A program made the translations under genes and the position numbers. DNA of 64,000 nt from DASZTV01 sp035548125 (GTDB lineage Bacteria; Actinomycetota; Actinomycetes; JAFAQI01). The DNA lies in NCBI GenBank assembly GCA_035548125.1, contig DASZTV010000068.1:31419-95418 (forward strand). Direction: 5' to 3'. The number at the start of each line of letters is the position of its first letter. The first letter of the stretch is position 1. Shown here piece by piece: positions 57,547 through 64,000 of this stretch. A model generated the notes under the pieces. That model saw nothing but the letters and a program-made list of their open reading frames with translations, searched no databases and had not been told where the DNA came from.

Positions 57547-57827
57547 GCTGCGGCAACCCGCATGACGTCGACTGCGTCGAGGTGATCCGGCAGGTCTATC
57601 TCTATCTCGACGGCGAGATCGACGACGAGCACCGCGTCGAGGTACGCCAGCACCTCACGGAGTGCGGTCCCTGTCTTCGGCAGTTCGACATCGAGCAAGA
57701 GGTCAAGGCGCTGGTAGGCCGCTGTTGCGGCGGCGAGGTTGCGCCGGACAGCCTGAAGAACCGGCTGCGCGCGAAGCTGGCCGAGGTGCAGATCGAGGTC
57801 ACCACGGTGGAGTTCACCGCCGAGTAG
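57543..57827 (+). CDS. rsrA: Zinc-binding redox-sensitive anti-sigma factor RsrA
   Basis: A 94-residue ZAS-family anti-sigma factor. The zinc motif is H37-x3-C41-x2-C44, with C11 as the further ligand. C3 and the pair C61-C62 are also present. These positions are the same as the ones I recall for Streptomyces coelicolor RsrA, where C11 with C41 or C44 forms the sensing disulfide that frees SigR. It is translationally coupled to sigR, which keeps the two proteins in balance. Confidence 0.94.
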   Translation: MSCGNPHDVDCVEVIRQVYLYLDGEIDDEHRVEVRQHLTECGPCLRQFDIEQEVKALVGRCCGGEVAPDSLKNRLRAKLAEVQIEVTTVEFTAE

Positions 57828-57837
57828 CGTCATCGCC

Positions 57838-58800
57838 GTGACGTCCTGGTTGGTGACCGGCGGCGCCGGCTATATCGGAGCCCACGTCGTCAAGGCTCTT
57901 CGCGACCAGGATGAGCAGGTCGTTGTGCTCGATGACCTCACGACCGGTCGTCCGGATCGGGTCGGCGACGCTCCACTGGTCCGAGGCAGCGTCCTCGATG
58001 CCGAGTTGGTCGACGCCACGATCCGCGAGCATCGGATCGGAGGGATCATCCACATCGCCGCCAAGAAGCAGGTCGGCGAATCCGTGGAGCGGCCGCTGTA
58101 CTACTACCGCGAGAACGTCGGCGGTCTGCTCAACCTGCTCGACGCCGCCGTCGCGAACTCCGTCGGGTCCCTCGTGTTCTCTTCCAGCGCCGCGACGTAC
58201 GGCATGCCGGACGTCGCCTGTGTCACCGAGGACATCCCCACCGTCCCGTTGAGCCCCTACGGCGAGACCAAGGTGGTCGGCGAGTGGCTCGGTCGCGCCA
58301 CGGCCGCCGCGACGGACCTGCGGGTGATCTCACTGCGCTACTTCAACGTCGCGGGAGCGGCCTCTCCGCAGCTCGGCGATCCCGCCGTCCTGAACCTGAT
58401 CCCGCTCGCGCTCCGCGCACTGACCTCGGGCGAGTCCCCCAAGATCTTCGGCGATGACTACCCGACCCCCGACGGGACGTGCATCCGCGACTACGTGCAC
58501 GTCGCCGATGTCGCCGACGCCCACGTGCGCGCCCTTGAGCACTTGAGCAACGGCGGAGACTCCGCGGTCTACAACATCGGCCGGGGCGAAGGGTCGAGCG
58601 TGCGTGAAGTGTTGACGTTGCTCGCCGAGGTGACCGGCATCACGACGCCGCCGCAGGTGGTGCGGCGTCGTCCCGGCGACCCGGCCCGCATCGTCGCCAG
58701 TGCAGACCGGATCCGCGACGAGCTGGGCTGGACGGCCCGCTACGACCTGCGCGAGATCGTCGAGAGCTCGTGGGCCGCTTGGTCCTCATCGACTGACTGA
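57838..58800 (+). CDS. galE: UDP-glucose 4-epimerase
   Basis: A 320-residue extended SDR that converts UDP-glucose and UDP-galactose. It has the Rossmann loop TGGAGYIGAHV, AAKKQVGESVERPLYYY (UDP-sugar site), Ser in SSSAATYG, the catalytic pair in YGETK, and RYFNVAGA and CIRDYVHVADVADAH. GTG start 10 bp after rsrA. Galactose for arabinogalactan or exopolysaccharide is the probable use. Its 3' end overlaps the opposite gene by 61 bp. Confidence 0.92.
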   Translation: MTSWLVTGGAGYIGAHVVKALRDQDEQVVVLDDLTTGRPDRVGDAPLVRGSVLDAELVDATIREHRIGGIIHIAAKKQVGESVERPLYYYRENVGGLLNLLDAAVANSVGSLVFSSSAATYGMPDVACVTEDIPTVPLSPYGETKVVGEWLGRATAAATDLRVISLRYFNVAGAASPQLGDPAVLNLIPLALRALTSGESPKIFGDDYPTPDGTCIRDYVHVADVADAHVRALEHLSNGGDSAVYNIGRGEGSSVREVLTLLAEVTGITTPPQVVRRRPGDPARIVASADRIRDELGWTARYDLREIVESSWAAWSSSTD

Positions 58801-59393
58801 TGGTCACCGTCGGTCCATCGCCGGCGCCGCGCAGTTACGACCACGAATTCCGCGAGACCGGCCGCGACGAGGACGTCACCGACACTGACCACCTCGGGCG
58901 CCACCGGAAGCGGCACCGGGATCACGTCTCCCAGCGACCGCCACACCGATCCCACGCCGGCGATGGTGTGCCGCGGGTCGTTGCCGGTTGCGATCGAGAA
59001 CGTGGAGACCCCGGCCCGCGAGGCGCCGATGATGGACACGGGCATGGCGCCATTGAGCGCCACGACGACGGCGTTGGACACCAGACCGAGGGCGACGAGC
59101 GGGACGCCGGCGACTCTGAGGTTGAGCAAGCAGAAGCCCAGAGCGAAGGCCGCCGACGCCGCCAGGCCTGCTACGTAGCACCAGCTCGGCGAACCGTGGT
59201 CGGCCAGAGCCGCGCCGATGAGCTGCGCAGCGACTGCGGCCACCACTAGTCGCTTGGCGCGCATCGTTGTTGCGGTGAGGGCATCCCAGCTGCCGCCGGC
59301 GAGTGCGGCGACCGCTGCGGCGCCCGCGACGACGAGCACGACAAGACCCACGCCTGCCAGTGTGCGCCAGAGTTTCCTGCCAGGCCCGGGCAT
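58740..59393 (-). CDS. DUF5317 family membrane protein
   Basis: A 217-residue membrane protein with four or five hydrophobic segments (GVGLVVLVVAGAAAVAALAGG, LVVAAVAAQLIGAAL, AGLAASAAFALGFCLL, VALGLVSNAVVVALNGAMPVS). The DUF5317 signature NGAMPVS and LGDVIPVPLP...VVSVGDVLVAAG are present. Function unknown. The start may be ATG 59393 or GTG 59351. Its last 20 codons lie opposite the galE end. It is divergent from accC with 35 bp between. Confidence 0.8.
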   Translation of the reverse strand: MPGPGRKLWRTLAGVGLVVLVVAGAAAVAALAGGSWDALTATTMRAKRLVVAAVAAQLIGAALADHGSPSWCYVAGLAASAAFALGFCLLNLRVAGVPLVALGLVSNAVVVALNGAMPVSIIGASRAGVSTFSIATGNDPRHTIAGVGSVWRSLGDVIPVPLPVAPEVVSVGDVLVAAGLAEFVVVTARRRRWTDGDHQSVDEDQAAHELSTISRRS

Positions 59394-59428
59394 GAACGCC
59401 CGCCGGGGCAGGGCACACTGTCGCGGAC

Positions 59429-60763
59429 ATGTTTGAGTCACTCCTGATTGCCAACCGTGGCGAGATCGCGCGCCGGATCATGCGGTCTGCCGCCGAAATG
59501 GGTGTGCGCACGATTGCGATCTACTCGGAGGCTGACGCGAACCTGCCGTTCGTCAAGGAAGCCGATGAAGCGGTGCTGATCGGCGGTGCCCCTCCGGCCG
59601 AGTCCTACCTCGACATTGCGAAGGTCCTCGAGGCCGCGAGCCGAACCGGCGCGCAGGCGATCCATCCGGGCTACGGCTTCCTCGCCGAGAACGCGGACTT
59701 CGCAGCAGCCGTGATCGACGCAGGAGTCGTGTGGGTCGGCCCGACGCCGGACTCCATGCGAGCCATGGGCGACAAGATCAGCGCTCGCAACCTGATGGCG
59801 GACGCCGGCGTGCCGGTTGCCCCGGGCACCCATGACCCGGTCGTCGATGTCGAGGCTGCGGTCGCTGCCGCGAACCAGATCGGCTACCCGCTGATGGTGA
59901 AGGCGTCAGCGGGAGGCGGCGGAATCGGGATGGGCGTCGCTCGGAATGACAGTGACCTTCGGAGTGCCTTCGAGACTGCCCGGACGCGCGCAGAACGGTT
60001 CTTCGGATCGCCGTCGATCTTGCTCGAGCGCTACATCGAGGGGGCGCGGCACGTCGAGGTACAGCTCCTCGGGCTCGCCGATGGCCGGGTCGTTGCGCTC
60101 GGCGAGCGTGACTGCTCGGTGCAGCGTCGCCATCAGAAGGTCGCGGAGGAGACGCCGTCCCCCGGCGTGTCCGAAGCGCTGCGCAAGGAGATGCTCGCCG
60201 GGGCGGTGCGCGCGGGTGAGGCGGTCGGCTATCTCGGTGCAGGAACCGTGGAGTGCCTCGTGGACCCCGATCGCCAGGACTACGTCTTTCTCGAGATGAA
60301 CACCCGGCTGCAGGTCGAACACCCGATCACCGAGCTCGTGACGGGCGTCGATCTGGTTGCCGCGCAGCTGCGCATCGCCGCGGGCGAGCTCCCGGACGTC
60401 GACGCCGTCACGCCGCGGGGGCACGCCCTCGAGTTGCGGGTGTACGCAGAGGACCCGGTCCGCTTCCTGCCGGCGCCCGGCTCGATCGAGACGTGGGACG
60501 AGCCGTCCGGGGAGCACGTACGCGTCGACTCGGGCTACGCCGCTGGTACGACGGTGACGCCTTACTACGACCCGCTTCTGGCAAAGCTGTGCGTCTGGGG
60601 CGACGATCGCGACGCGGCTCTTGCTCGCGCGCGCGCGGCGGTTCAGGACTTCCGGATCGACGGTCTGAAGACCAACCTCGCGTTCTTCGCCCGCCTGCTC
60701 GACGAGCCCCTGTTCACGAGTGGTGAGTACGACACCGAGATCATCGAGAAGATGACAAGGTGA
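59429..60763 (+). CDS. accC: Biotin carboxylase AccC (stand-alone)
   Basis: A 444-residue biotin carboxylase with no fused biotin carrier. The ATP-grasp core has KASAGGGGIGMG, HVEVQLLG, the catalytic FLEMNTRLQVEHPITE and the N-terminal IANRGEIARRI. Length matches E. coli AccC (449). Actinobacterial acyl-CoA carboxylases usually fuse carboxylase and carrier in one about 600-residue alpha subunit, so this layout is less common. A stand-alone biotin carrier follows 1.1 kb downstream. Confidence 0.93.
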   Translation: MFESLLIANRGEIARRIMRSAAEMGVRTIAIYSEADANLPFVKEADEAVLIGGAPPAESYLDIAKVLEAASRTGAQAIHPGYGFLAENADFAAAVIDAGVVWVGPTPDSMRAMGDKISARNLMADAGVPVAPGTHDPVVDVEAAVAAANQIGYPLMVKASAGGGGIGMGVARNDSDLRSAFETARTRAERFFGSPSILLERYIEGARHVEVQLLGLADGRVVALGERDCSVQRRHQKVAEETPSPGVSEALRKEMLAGAVRAGEAVGYLGAGTVECLVDPDRQDYVFLEMNTRLQVEHPITELVTGVDLVAAQLRIAAGELPDVDAVTPRGHALELRVYAEDPVRFLPAPGSIETWDEPSGEHVRVDSGYAAGTTVTPYYDPLLAKLCVWGDDRDAALARARAAVQDFRIDGLKTNLAFFARLLDEPLFTSGEYDTEIIEKMTR

Positions 60764-60821
60764 TGATGGTCAGCGCCGAGCAGGTCGGCACCTCGATGGG
60801 GAGACAGGCGGGGAGGTGGAC

Positions 60822-61601
60822 GTGAGCGATCTTCTCGCCGAACGCGACGGGCACGTCCTTCGGCTGACCATCAACCGCGAGGACAAGCGCAACGCGCTCT
60901 CCGCCGACGTGATGCGCGGGCTGCTCGACGGCGTGACTGCCGCCACGACCGACCCGGACGTGCGCGTGGTGGTCGTTGGATCCGCCGGAGAGAAGGTCTT
61001 CTGCGCCGGCGCCGACCTTGCCGTCATGGGGAACGACGCCACCGGCCTCGAGCAGCATGAGGGCAGAGGTCTGCTCGCGCGTCTGGTCCTCGCGATGCGC
61101 GCCTGCCCCGTGCCGGTGATCGCTCGCGTCCAGGGCCTCTGCCTCGCGGGTGGGATCGGCCTGGCCGCGGGTTCGGACGTCGTACTGGCGCGGGAGAGCG
61201 CATCCTTCGGGATGCCCGAGGTGGACCGCGGCCTATGGCCGTTCATGGTCAGCGCCCTGCTGGCCCGGCACGTGTCGCCGAAGCACGCGATGGACCGGAT
61301 GCTCGCCGGCGACCGGTTCGACGCCCGGACCGCGTACGAGATGGGCCTGGTGTCCAGGGTCTACAGCGACACCGCGTTCGACGCAGAGTTCGAGGCCTAC
61401 GTCGCCAAGCTCGCGGCGGCTGCTCCGGTCGCGGTGCGACTGGGTAAAGCCGCCTGGGCGAGCGCGACCGAGACCGCGTCGTTGTCGGCGGCGCTGGAGG
61501 CGATGCAGGCACAGCTGTCCCTTCTCACGACGACCAAGGACGCGGCGGAAGGCATCGCGGCGTTCTTCGAGAAGCGCCCGCCCGAGTGGACCGGCCGCTG
61601 A
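60822..61601 (+). CDS. Enoyl-CoA hydratase/isomerase family protein
   Basis: A 259-residue crotonase. The oxyanion-hole motifs are FCAGADLAVM and LCLAGGIGLAAGSDVV. The second catalytic Glu is plausible in FGMPEVDRGL, and the C-terminal helix ends EKRPPEW. GTG 60822 is used because GGGAGG lies 5-6 nt before it. It sits between accC and the biotin carrier, probably in the same operon. Hydratase and isomerase functions cannot be separated from sequence alone. Confidence 0.88.
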   Translation: MSDLLAERDGHVLRLTINREDKRNALSADVMRGLLDGVTAATTDPDVRVVVVGSAGEKVFCAGADLAVMGNDATGLEQHEGRGLLARLVLAMRACPVPVIARVQGLCLAGGIGLAAGSDVVLARESASFGMPEVDRGLWPFMVSALLARHVSPKHAMDRMLAGDRFDARTAYEMGLVSRVYSDTAFDAEFEAYVAKLAAAAPVAVRLGKAAWASATETASLSAALEAMQAQLSLLTTTKDAAEGIAAFFEKRPPEWTGR

Positions 61602-61620
61602 GAGTCCCGGCGCCGAGCCC

Positions 61621-61857
61621 GTGAGCGCCACGCTCGTCGCAGGTACCGCGATCATCGCCGGCTTCATCGCCGTGATCGTGGCCGGGTACGTCGTCTCGCG
61701 GCGCCGGGCCAACGACGTTCGGCCGGGCGCACCGGATCGAGCCACCGGGGAGGTCGTGACCGGCCTGATGGCCGAGCTGCGCAAGGCTCGCGCCGAGACT
61801 GCGCACTGGAAGGCTGCGGCGGAGCGGTTGCAGCGGGAGCTGGACGGACGTTCGTGA
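61621..61857 (+). CDS. Small single-pass membrane protein with coiled coil
   Basis: A 78-residue protein. An N-terminal membrane helix (TLVAGTAIIAGFIAVIVAGYVV) is followed by a basic stop (SRRRAND) and an amphipathic helix (LMAELRKARAETAHWKAAAERLQREL). No known domain. GTG start 19 bp after the hydratase. It may anchor or organise its operon partners, which is a guess. Confidence 0.65.
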   Translation: MSATLVAGTAIIAGFIAVIVAGYVVSRRRANDVRPGAPDRATGEVVTGLMAELRKARAETAHWKAAAERLQRELDGRS

Positions 61858-61866
61858 ACTCGCTGC

Positions 61867-61895
61867 TTGACAGTTAATCTTCAGGCCCGGCGAAT
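61867..61895 (+). promoter_or_regulatory. Candidate promoter of the biotin carrier gene
   Basis: TTGACA (61867-61872) lies 17 nt upstream of GCGAAT (61890-61895), followed by GGAGG and the GTG start at 61906. The -35 is consensus and the -10 is weak. It gives the carrier its own promoter within the operon. Confidence 0.5.
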
Positions 61896-61905
61896 CGGAG
61901 GCGCA

Positions 61906-62118
61906 GTGGCAGAGGTTCGGGCCGAAATGGTGGCCAATGTCTGGAAGGTCCTGGTGTCCGAAGGTGACCAGGTTGCCGACGGCGACACGCTGGTGATCCT
62001 CGAGTCCATGAAGATGGAGATTCCGGTGCTCGCCGAAGGCGCGGGGACCGTGAGCCAACTGCTCGTCTCCGAGGGTCAGGTCGTCCAGGAGGGTGATCTA
62101 ATCGCAGTCGTCGGCTAG
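61906..62118 (+). CDS. Biotin/lipoyl carrier protein (TB7.3-like)
   Basis: A 70-residue single carrier domain. The ESMKME motif holds the biotinylated Lys36, with flanking Gly-Asp turns (SEGDQVADGD, VQEGDLIAV). The GTG is chosen because GGAGG lies 6 nt upstream; the TTG at 61867 belongs to the promoter. M. tuberculosis has the same small protein (TB7.3, Rv3221c) beside sigH/rshA. It may serve accC here, though the partner carboxyltransferase is not adjacent. Confidence 0.92.
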   Translation: MAEVRAEMVANVWKVLVSEGDQVADGDTLVILESMKMEIPVLAEGAGTVSQLLVSEGQVVQEGDLIAVVG

Positions 62119-62165
62119 GACGAGATTGGGTCAAGGTCGGGCGCCTGCGCGCCGAAGGAGTTCAT

Positions 62166-63248
62166 GTGTCCGGTTTGATGGTCGAGCCGTTCCTGCGCGC
62201 GCTCGTCGAGTGCGGCGGATCCGACCTGCACTGCAAGGTCGGCTCGCCACCCCGTGTCCGGATCGACGGCCGGCTTCGCAAGCTCGAGACCCGCGACCTG
62301 ACGCCGCCGGACACCGAGCAGATGGTGCGCGAGGTCCTGCGCGAGGACCTGATCGAGGAGTTCGAGCGGACCAACGAGGCCGACTTCGCCTACTCGTTGC
62401 CCGACGTCGGCCGGTTCCGCGTCAACGCGTTCCGCTCACGGGGGTCGGCGGGGCTCGTCTTCCGGCGGGTGTCGGTCGGTGCCATCCCGCTTCGCGACCT
62501 AGGCCTGCCGGCCGTGCTCGAGACGCTCGCCCTGGAGCCGCGCGGCCTGGTCCTCGTGACCGGCCCGACCGGCTCCGGCAAGACGACCACGCTCGCCGGG
62601 ATGATCGATCACATCAACGTCAACCGCGAGGTTCACGTCGTCACGATCGAGGACCCCATCGAGATCGTTCACTTCGACAAGCTGGCAATGATCAACCAGC
62701 GCGAGGTGCGAGTCGACACCGACGACTTCCACGTCGCACTTCGCGCCGCGTTGAGGCAGGACCCCGACGTGATCCTCGTGGGTGAGATGCGCGACCAGGA
62801 GACGGTCCGGGCTGCCCTCGCCGCCGCCGAGACCGGCCACTTCGTCATGTCGACGCTGCACACCACCGACGCGCAGGAGACCATCACCCGCGTCGTCGAC
62901 TTCTTCCCGCCGCACGAGCAGAAGCAGGTCCGCATCTCGCTGGCAAGCGCGCTGCGCGGGATCATCTGCCAGCGGCTCGTGCCGCGTGCCGACGGGGAAG
63001 GCCGGTGCGTGGCGATGGAGATCTGCATCAACACCGGTCGCGTCGCCGACGCGATCATGGACGCCGAGAAGTCCTCGGCGATTCTGGGGCTGATCGCGGA
63101 CGGCTCGTACTACGGGATGCAGACCTTCGACCAGCACCTCGTCGCGCTGATCCGTGACGGCGTGATCACCCTCGACGCCGCGATGACCGCCTCCACCAAC
63201 CCGCACGACCTGACCGTCGAGCTGCGTCGCGTCGGGCTGGTCGCCTAG
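62166..63248 (+). CDS. pilT: PilT-like type IV pilus retraction ATPase
   Basis: A 360-residue secretion ATPase. The PilT N-terminal mark GSDLH is at 18-22, Walker A GPTGSGKTTTL at 133-143, Asp box EDPIE, Walker B LVGEMRDQET, and the His box STLHTTDAQETI follows. The AIRNLIRE-like end of PilT is not seen; the C-terminus is GVITLDAAM...TNPHDL. No other pil gene is nearby. It may drive pilus retraction or act with genes elsewhere. Confidence 0.9.
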   Translation: MSGLMVEPFLRALVECGGSDLHCKVGSPPRVRIDGRLRKLETRDLTPPDTEQMVREVLREDLIEEFERTNEADFAYSLPDVGRFRVNAFRSRGSAGLVFRRVSVGAIPLRDLGLPAVLETLALEPRGLVLVTGPTGSGKTTTLAGMIDHINVNREVHVVTIEDPIEIVHFDKLAMINQREVRVDTDDFHVALRAALRQDPDVILVGEMRDQETVRAALAAAETGHFVMSTLHTTDAQETITRVVDFFPPHEQKQVRISLASALRGIICQRLVPRADGEGRCVAMEICINTGRVADAIMDAEKSSAILGLIADGSYYGMQTFDQHLVALIRDGVITLDAAMTASTNPHDLTVELRRVGLVA

Positions 63249-63275
63249 CAGCTTCACGGCTCTACCCTCGTCGGC

Positions 63276-64000
63276 GTGCCGACGATGGACGAGCTGCTCG
63301 CGGCTCGCGGGTTCACCGATGCGGCCAACCCCAAGGCTGGCGGCATCACCGAGCGACTGCATCGCCTGGTCGGCGACTGGCAGCTGCTCGCCGACCTTTC
63401 CTTCGCCGACCTTCTGCTGCTGGTTCCCGACGCCGCCGGCGAGGAGTTCGTGGTGGTGGCGCAGATGCGCCCGACCACGGGGCCCACGGCGTACCAGGAC
63501 GACCTTGTCGGCCGTGTCGTGACCGCAGAGGAGCGACCTCAGCTGGCCGAAGCGCTGACCCAGGGCCGGATCTGCCGCGAAGGCGACCCGGCGTGGATCG
63601 GCCAGGGCGCAGTGCGCCAGGAGGCGCTGCCAGTGCGCGTCGGCGACGAAGTCGTCTCGGTCGTCGCGCGCGACACCAACCTGGCTGCCACCCGAACCCC
63701 GAGCCGCCTCGAGATCGCCTACCTGCGGATCGCCAACGACCTCGCGCAGATGCTCGCCGAGGGCCGGTGGCCCTATCCAGGCGAGACCGGAGCGGAGTGG
63801 AGTGGGCCGCGCGTCGGCGACGGCATGATCCAGCTCGACGCCGCCGGCGCAGTCGTCTTCGCGAGCCCGAACGCGTTGTCGGCGTACCGCAGGCTGGGCC
63901 ACCTCGGCGACCTGACCGGGCAGTCCCTGACCGCAGTGAGCCTTCCGCTGGCAGATCCCGAGCACGCTCAGGCGATCGCGAACGTCACCGGCGGGCGGGC
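63276..64000 (+). CDS. pdtaS: Histidine kinase PdtaS, 3' partial
   Basis: The frame stays open to the window end (about 241 residues visible). The N-terminal GAF-like domain (about 10-150) has VGDWQLLADLSFADLLLLVP and the following VAQMRPTTGPTAYQDD. A PAS-like domain follows (IQLDAAGAVVFASPNALSAYRRLG). This matches the start of the cytosolic kinase of the PdtaS/PdtaR antitermination pair (Rv3220c); the kinase core lies beyond the edge. GTG 63276 or ATG 63285 could start it. Confidence 0.92.
   Translation, partial: MPTMDELLAARGFTDAANPKAGGITERLHRLVGDWQLLADLSFADLLLLVPDAAGEEFVVVAQMRPTTGPTAYQDDLVGRVVTAEERPQLAEALTQGRICREGDPAWIGQGAVRQEALPVRVGDEVVSVVARDTNLAATRTPSRLEIAYLRIANDLAQMLAEGRWPYPGETGAEWSGPRVGDGMIQLDAAGAVVFASPNALSAYRRLGHLGDLTGQSLTAVSLPLADPEHAQAIANVTGGR

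Noticed and set aside
1..64000. tRNA, rRNA, CRISPR arrays, insertion sequences, prophage or toxin-antitoxin genes
   Set aside because: No cloverleaf, repeat-spacer pattern, transposase, integrase or phage structural motif was seen. Gaps between genes are nearly all under 210 bp.

Overview
This 64 kb window is chromosomal DNA of a high-GC actinobacterium. The evidence is very GC-rich codon use, frequent GTG starts, tightly coupled operons, a mycoredoxin, a WhiB-family regulator, the AdnAB recombination machine, a SigR/SigH-RsrA thiol-stress pair and a PdtaS-type histidine kinase. Gene order resembles the Mycobacterium tuberculosis Rv3198-Rv3210 block at the left end and the actinobacterial hisN-rsgA-aroA-sigR-rsrA block at the right end. 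The filler genes differ, and an orphan pilT is present. This suggests a non-mycobacterial lineage, perhaps Frankiales-like, but I cannot fix the genus. I see no rRNA, tRNA, CRISPR array, insertion sequence or prophage.

Layout. 1-22.9 kb: ferritin-like protein (partial), TetR and DUF3107, a coiled-coil protein, moeZ, an epimerase, an alkyltransferase-like protein, a lipoprotein, adnA-adnB, nudC, a TetR with an MpaB-type oxygenase, a DHA2 efflux pump, a DinB-like protein, mycoredoxin, uvrD2, tesB and whiB7 with an attenuating leader. 23-32 kb: an NPP-type phosphodiesterase with an odd motif order, a membrane protein, an NlpC/P60 hydrolase, a P450, an acyl-CoA ligase operon and a secreted Asp-box protein. 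32-37.6 kb: lysine/diaminopimelate genes dapE, dapD and dapC, with a LOG-type protein, acetyltransferases and a ferredoxin. 38.6-41.7 kb: a zinc uptake operon ending in its own Fur-family repressor, with a palindromic operator over its promoter. 41.7-54 kb: peptidase, methyltransferases, an acyl-CoA carboxyltransferase, a possible non-haem iron oxygenase, an MmpL transporter, a MarR-MFS pair, hisN, and a TetR-diiron protein pair. 54-64 kb: rsgA, aroA, sigR, rsrA, galE, accC, an enoyl-CoA hydratase, a stand-alone biotin carrier, pilT and the start of pdtaS.

How it fits together. The strongest theme is thiol and antibiotic stress. The sigR gene has a GGGAAT-N18-GTTATT promoter of the kind SigR recognises. 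Matching or near-matching elements lie before the mycoredoxin gene (GGGAAG-N18-GTTATT), the DHA2 efflux gene (GGGAAT-N18-GTT) and moeZ (CGGAAC-N18-GTT). The window may therefore hold a regulator and several of its own targets. whiB7 has a promoter with an AT-rich upstream box, a 73-codon upstream ORF and a two-hairpin attenuator ending in a U-tract. DNA repair (adnAB, uvrD2, an ATL) and cell-envelope or efflux genes fill the rest of that region.

All calls come from reading the sequence. Family assignments rest on motif and length recognition, not on database searches.
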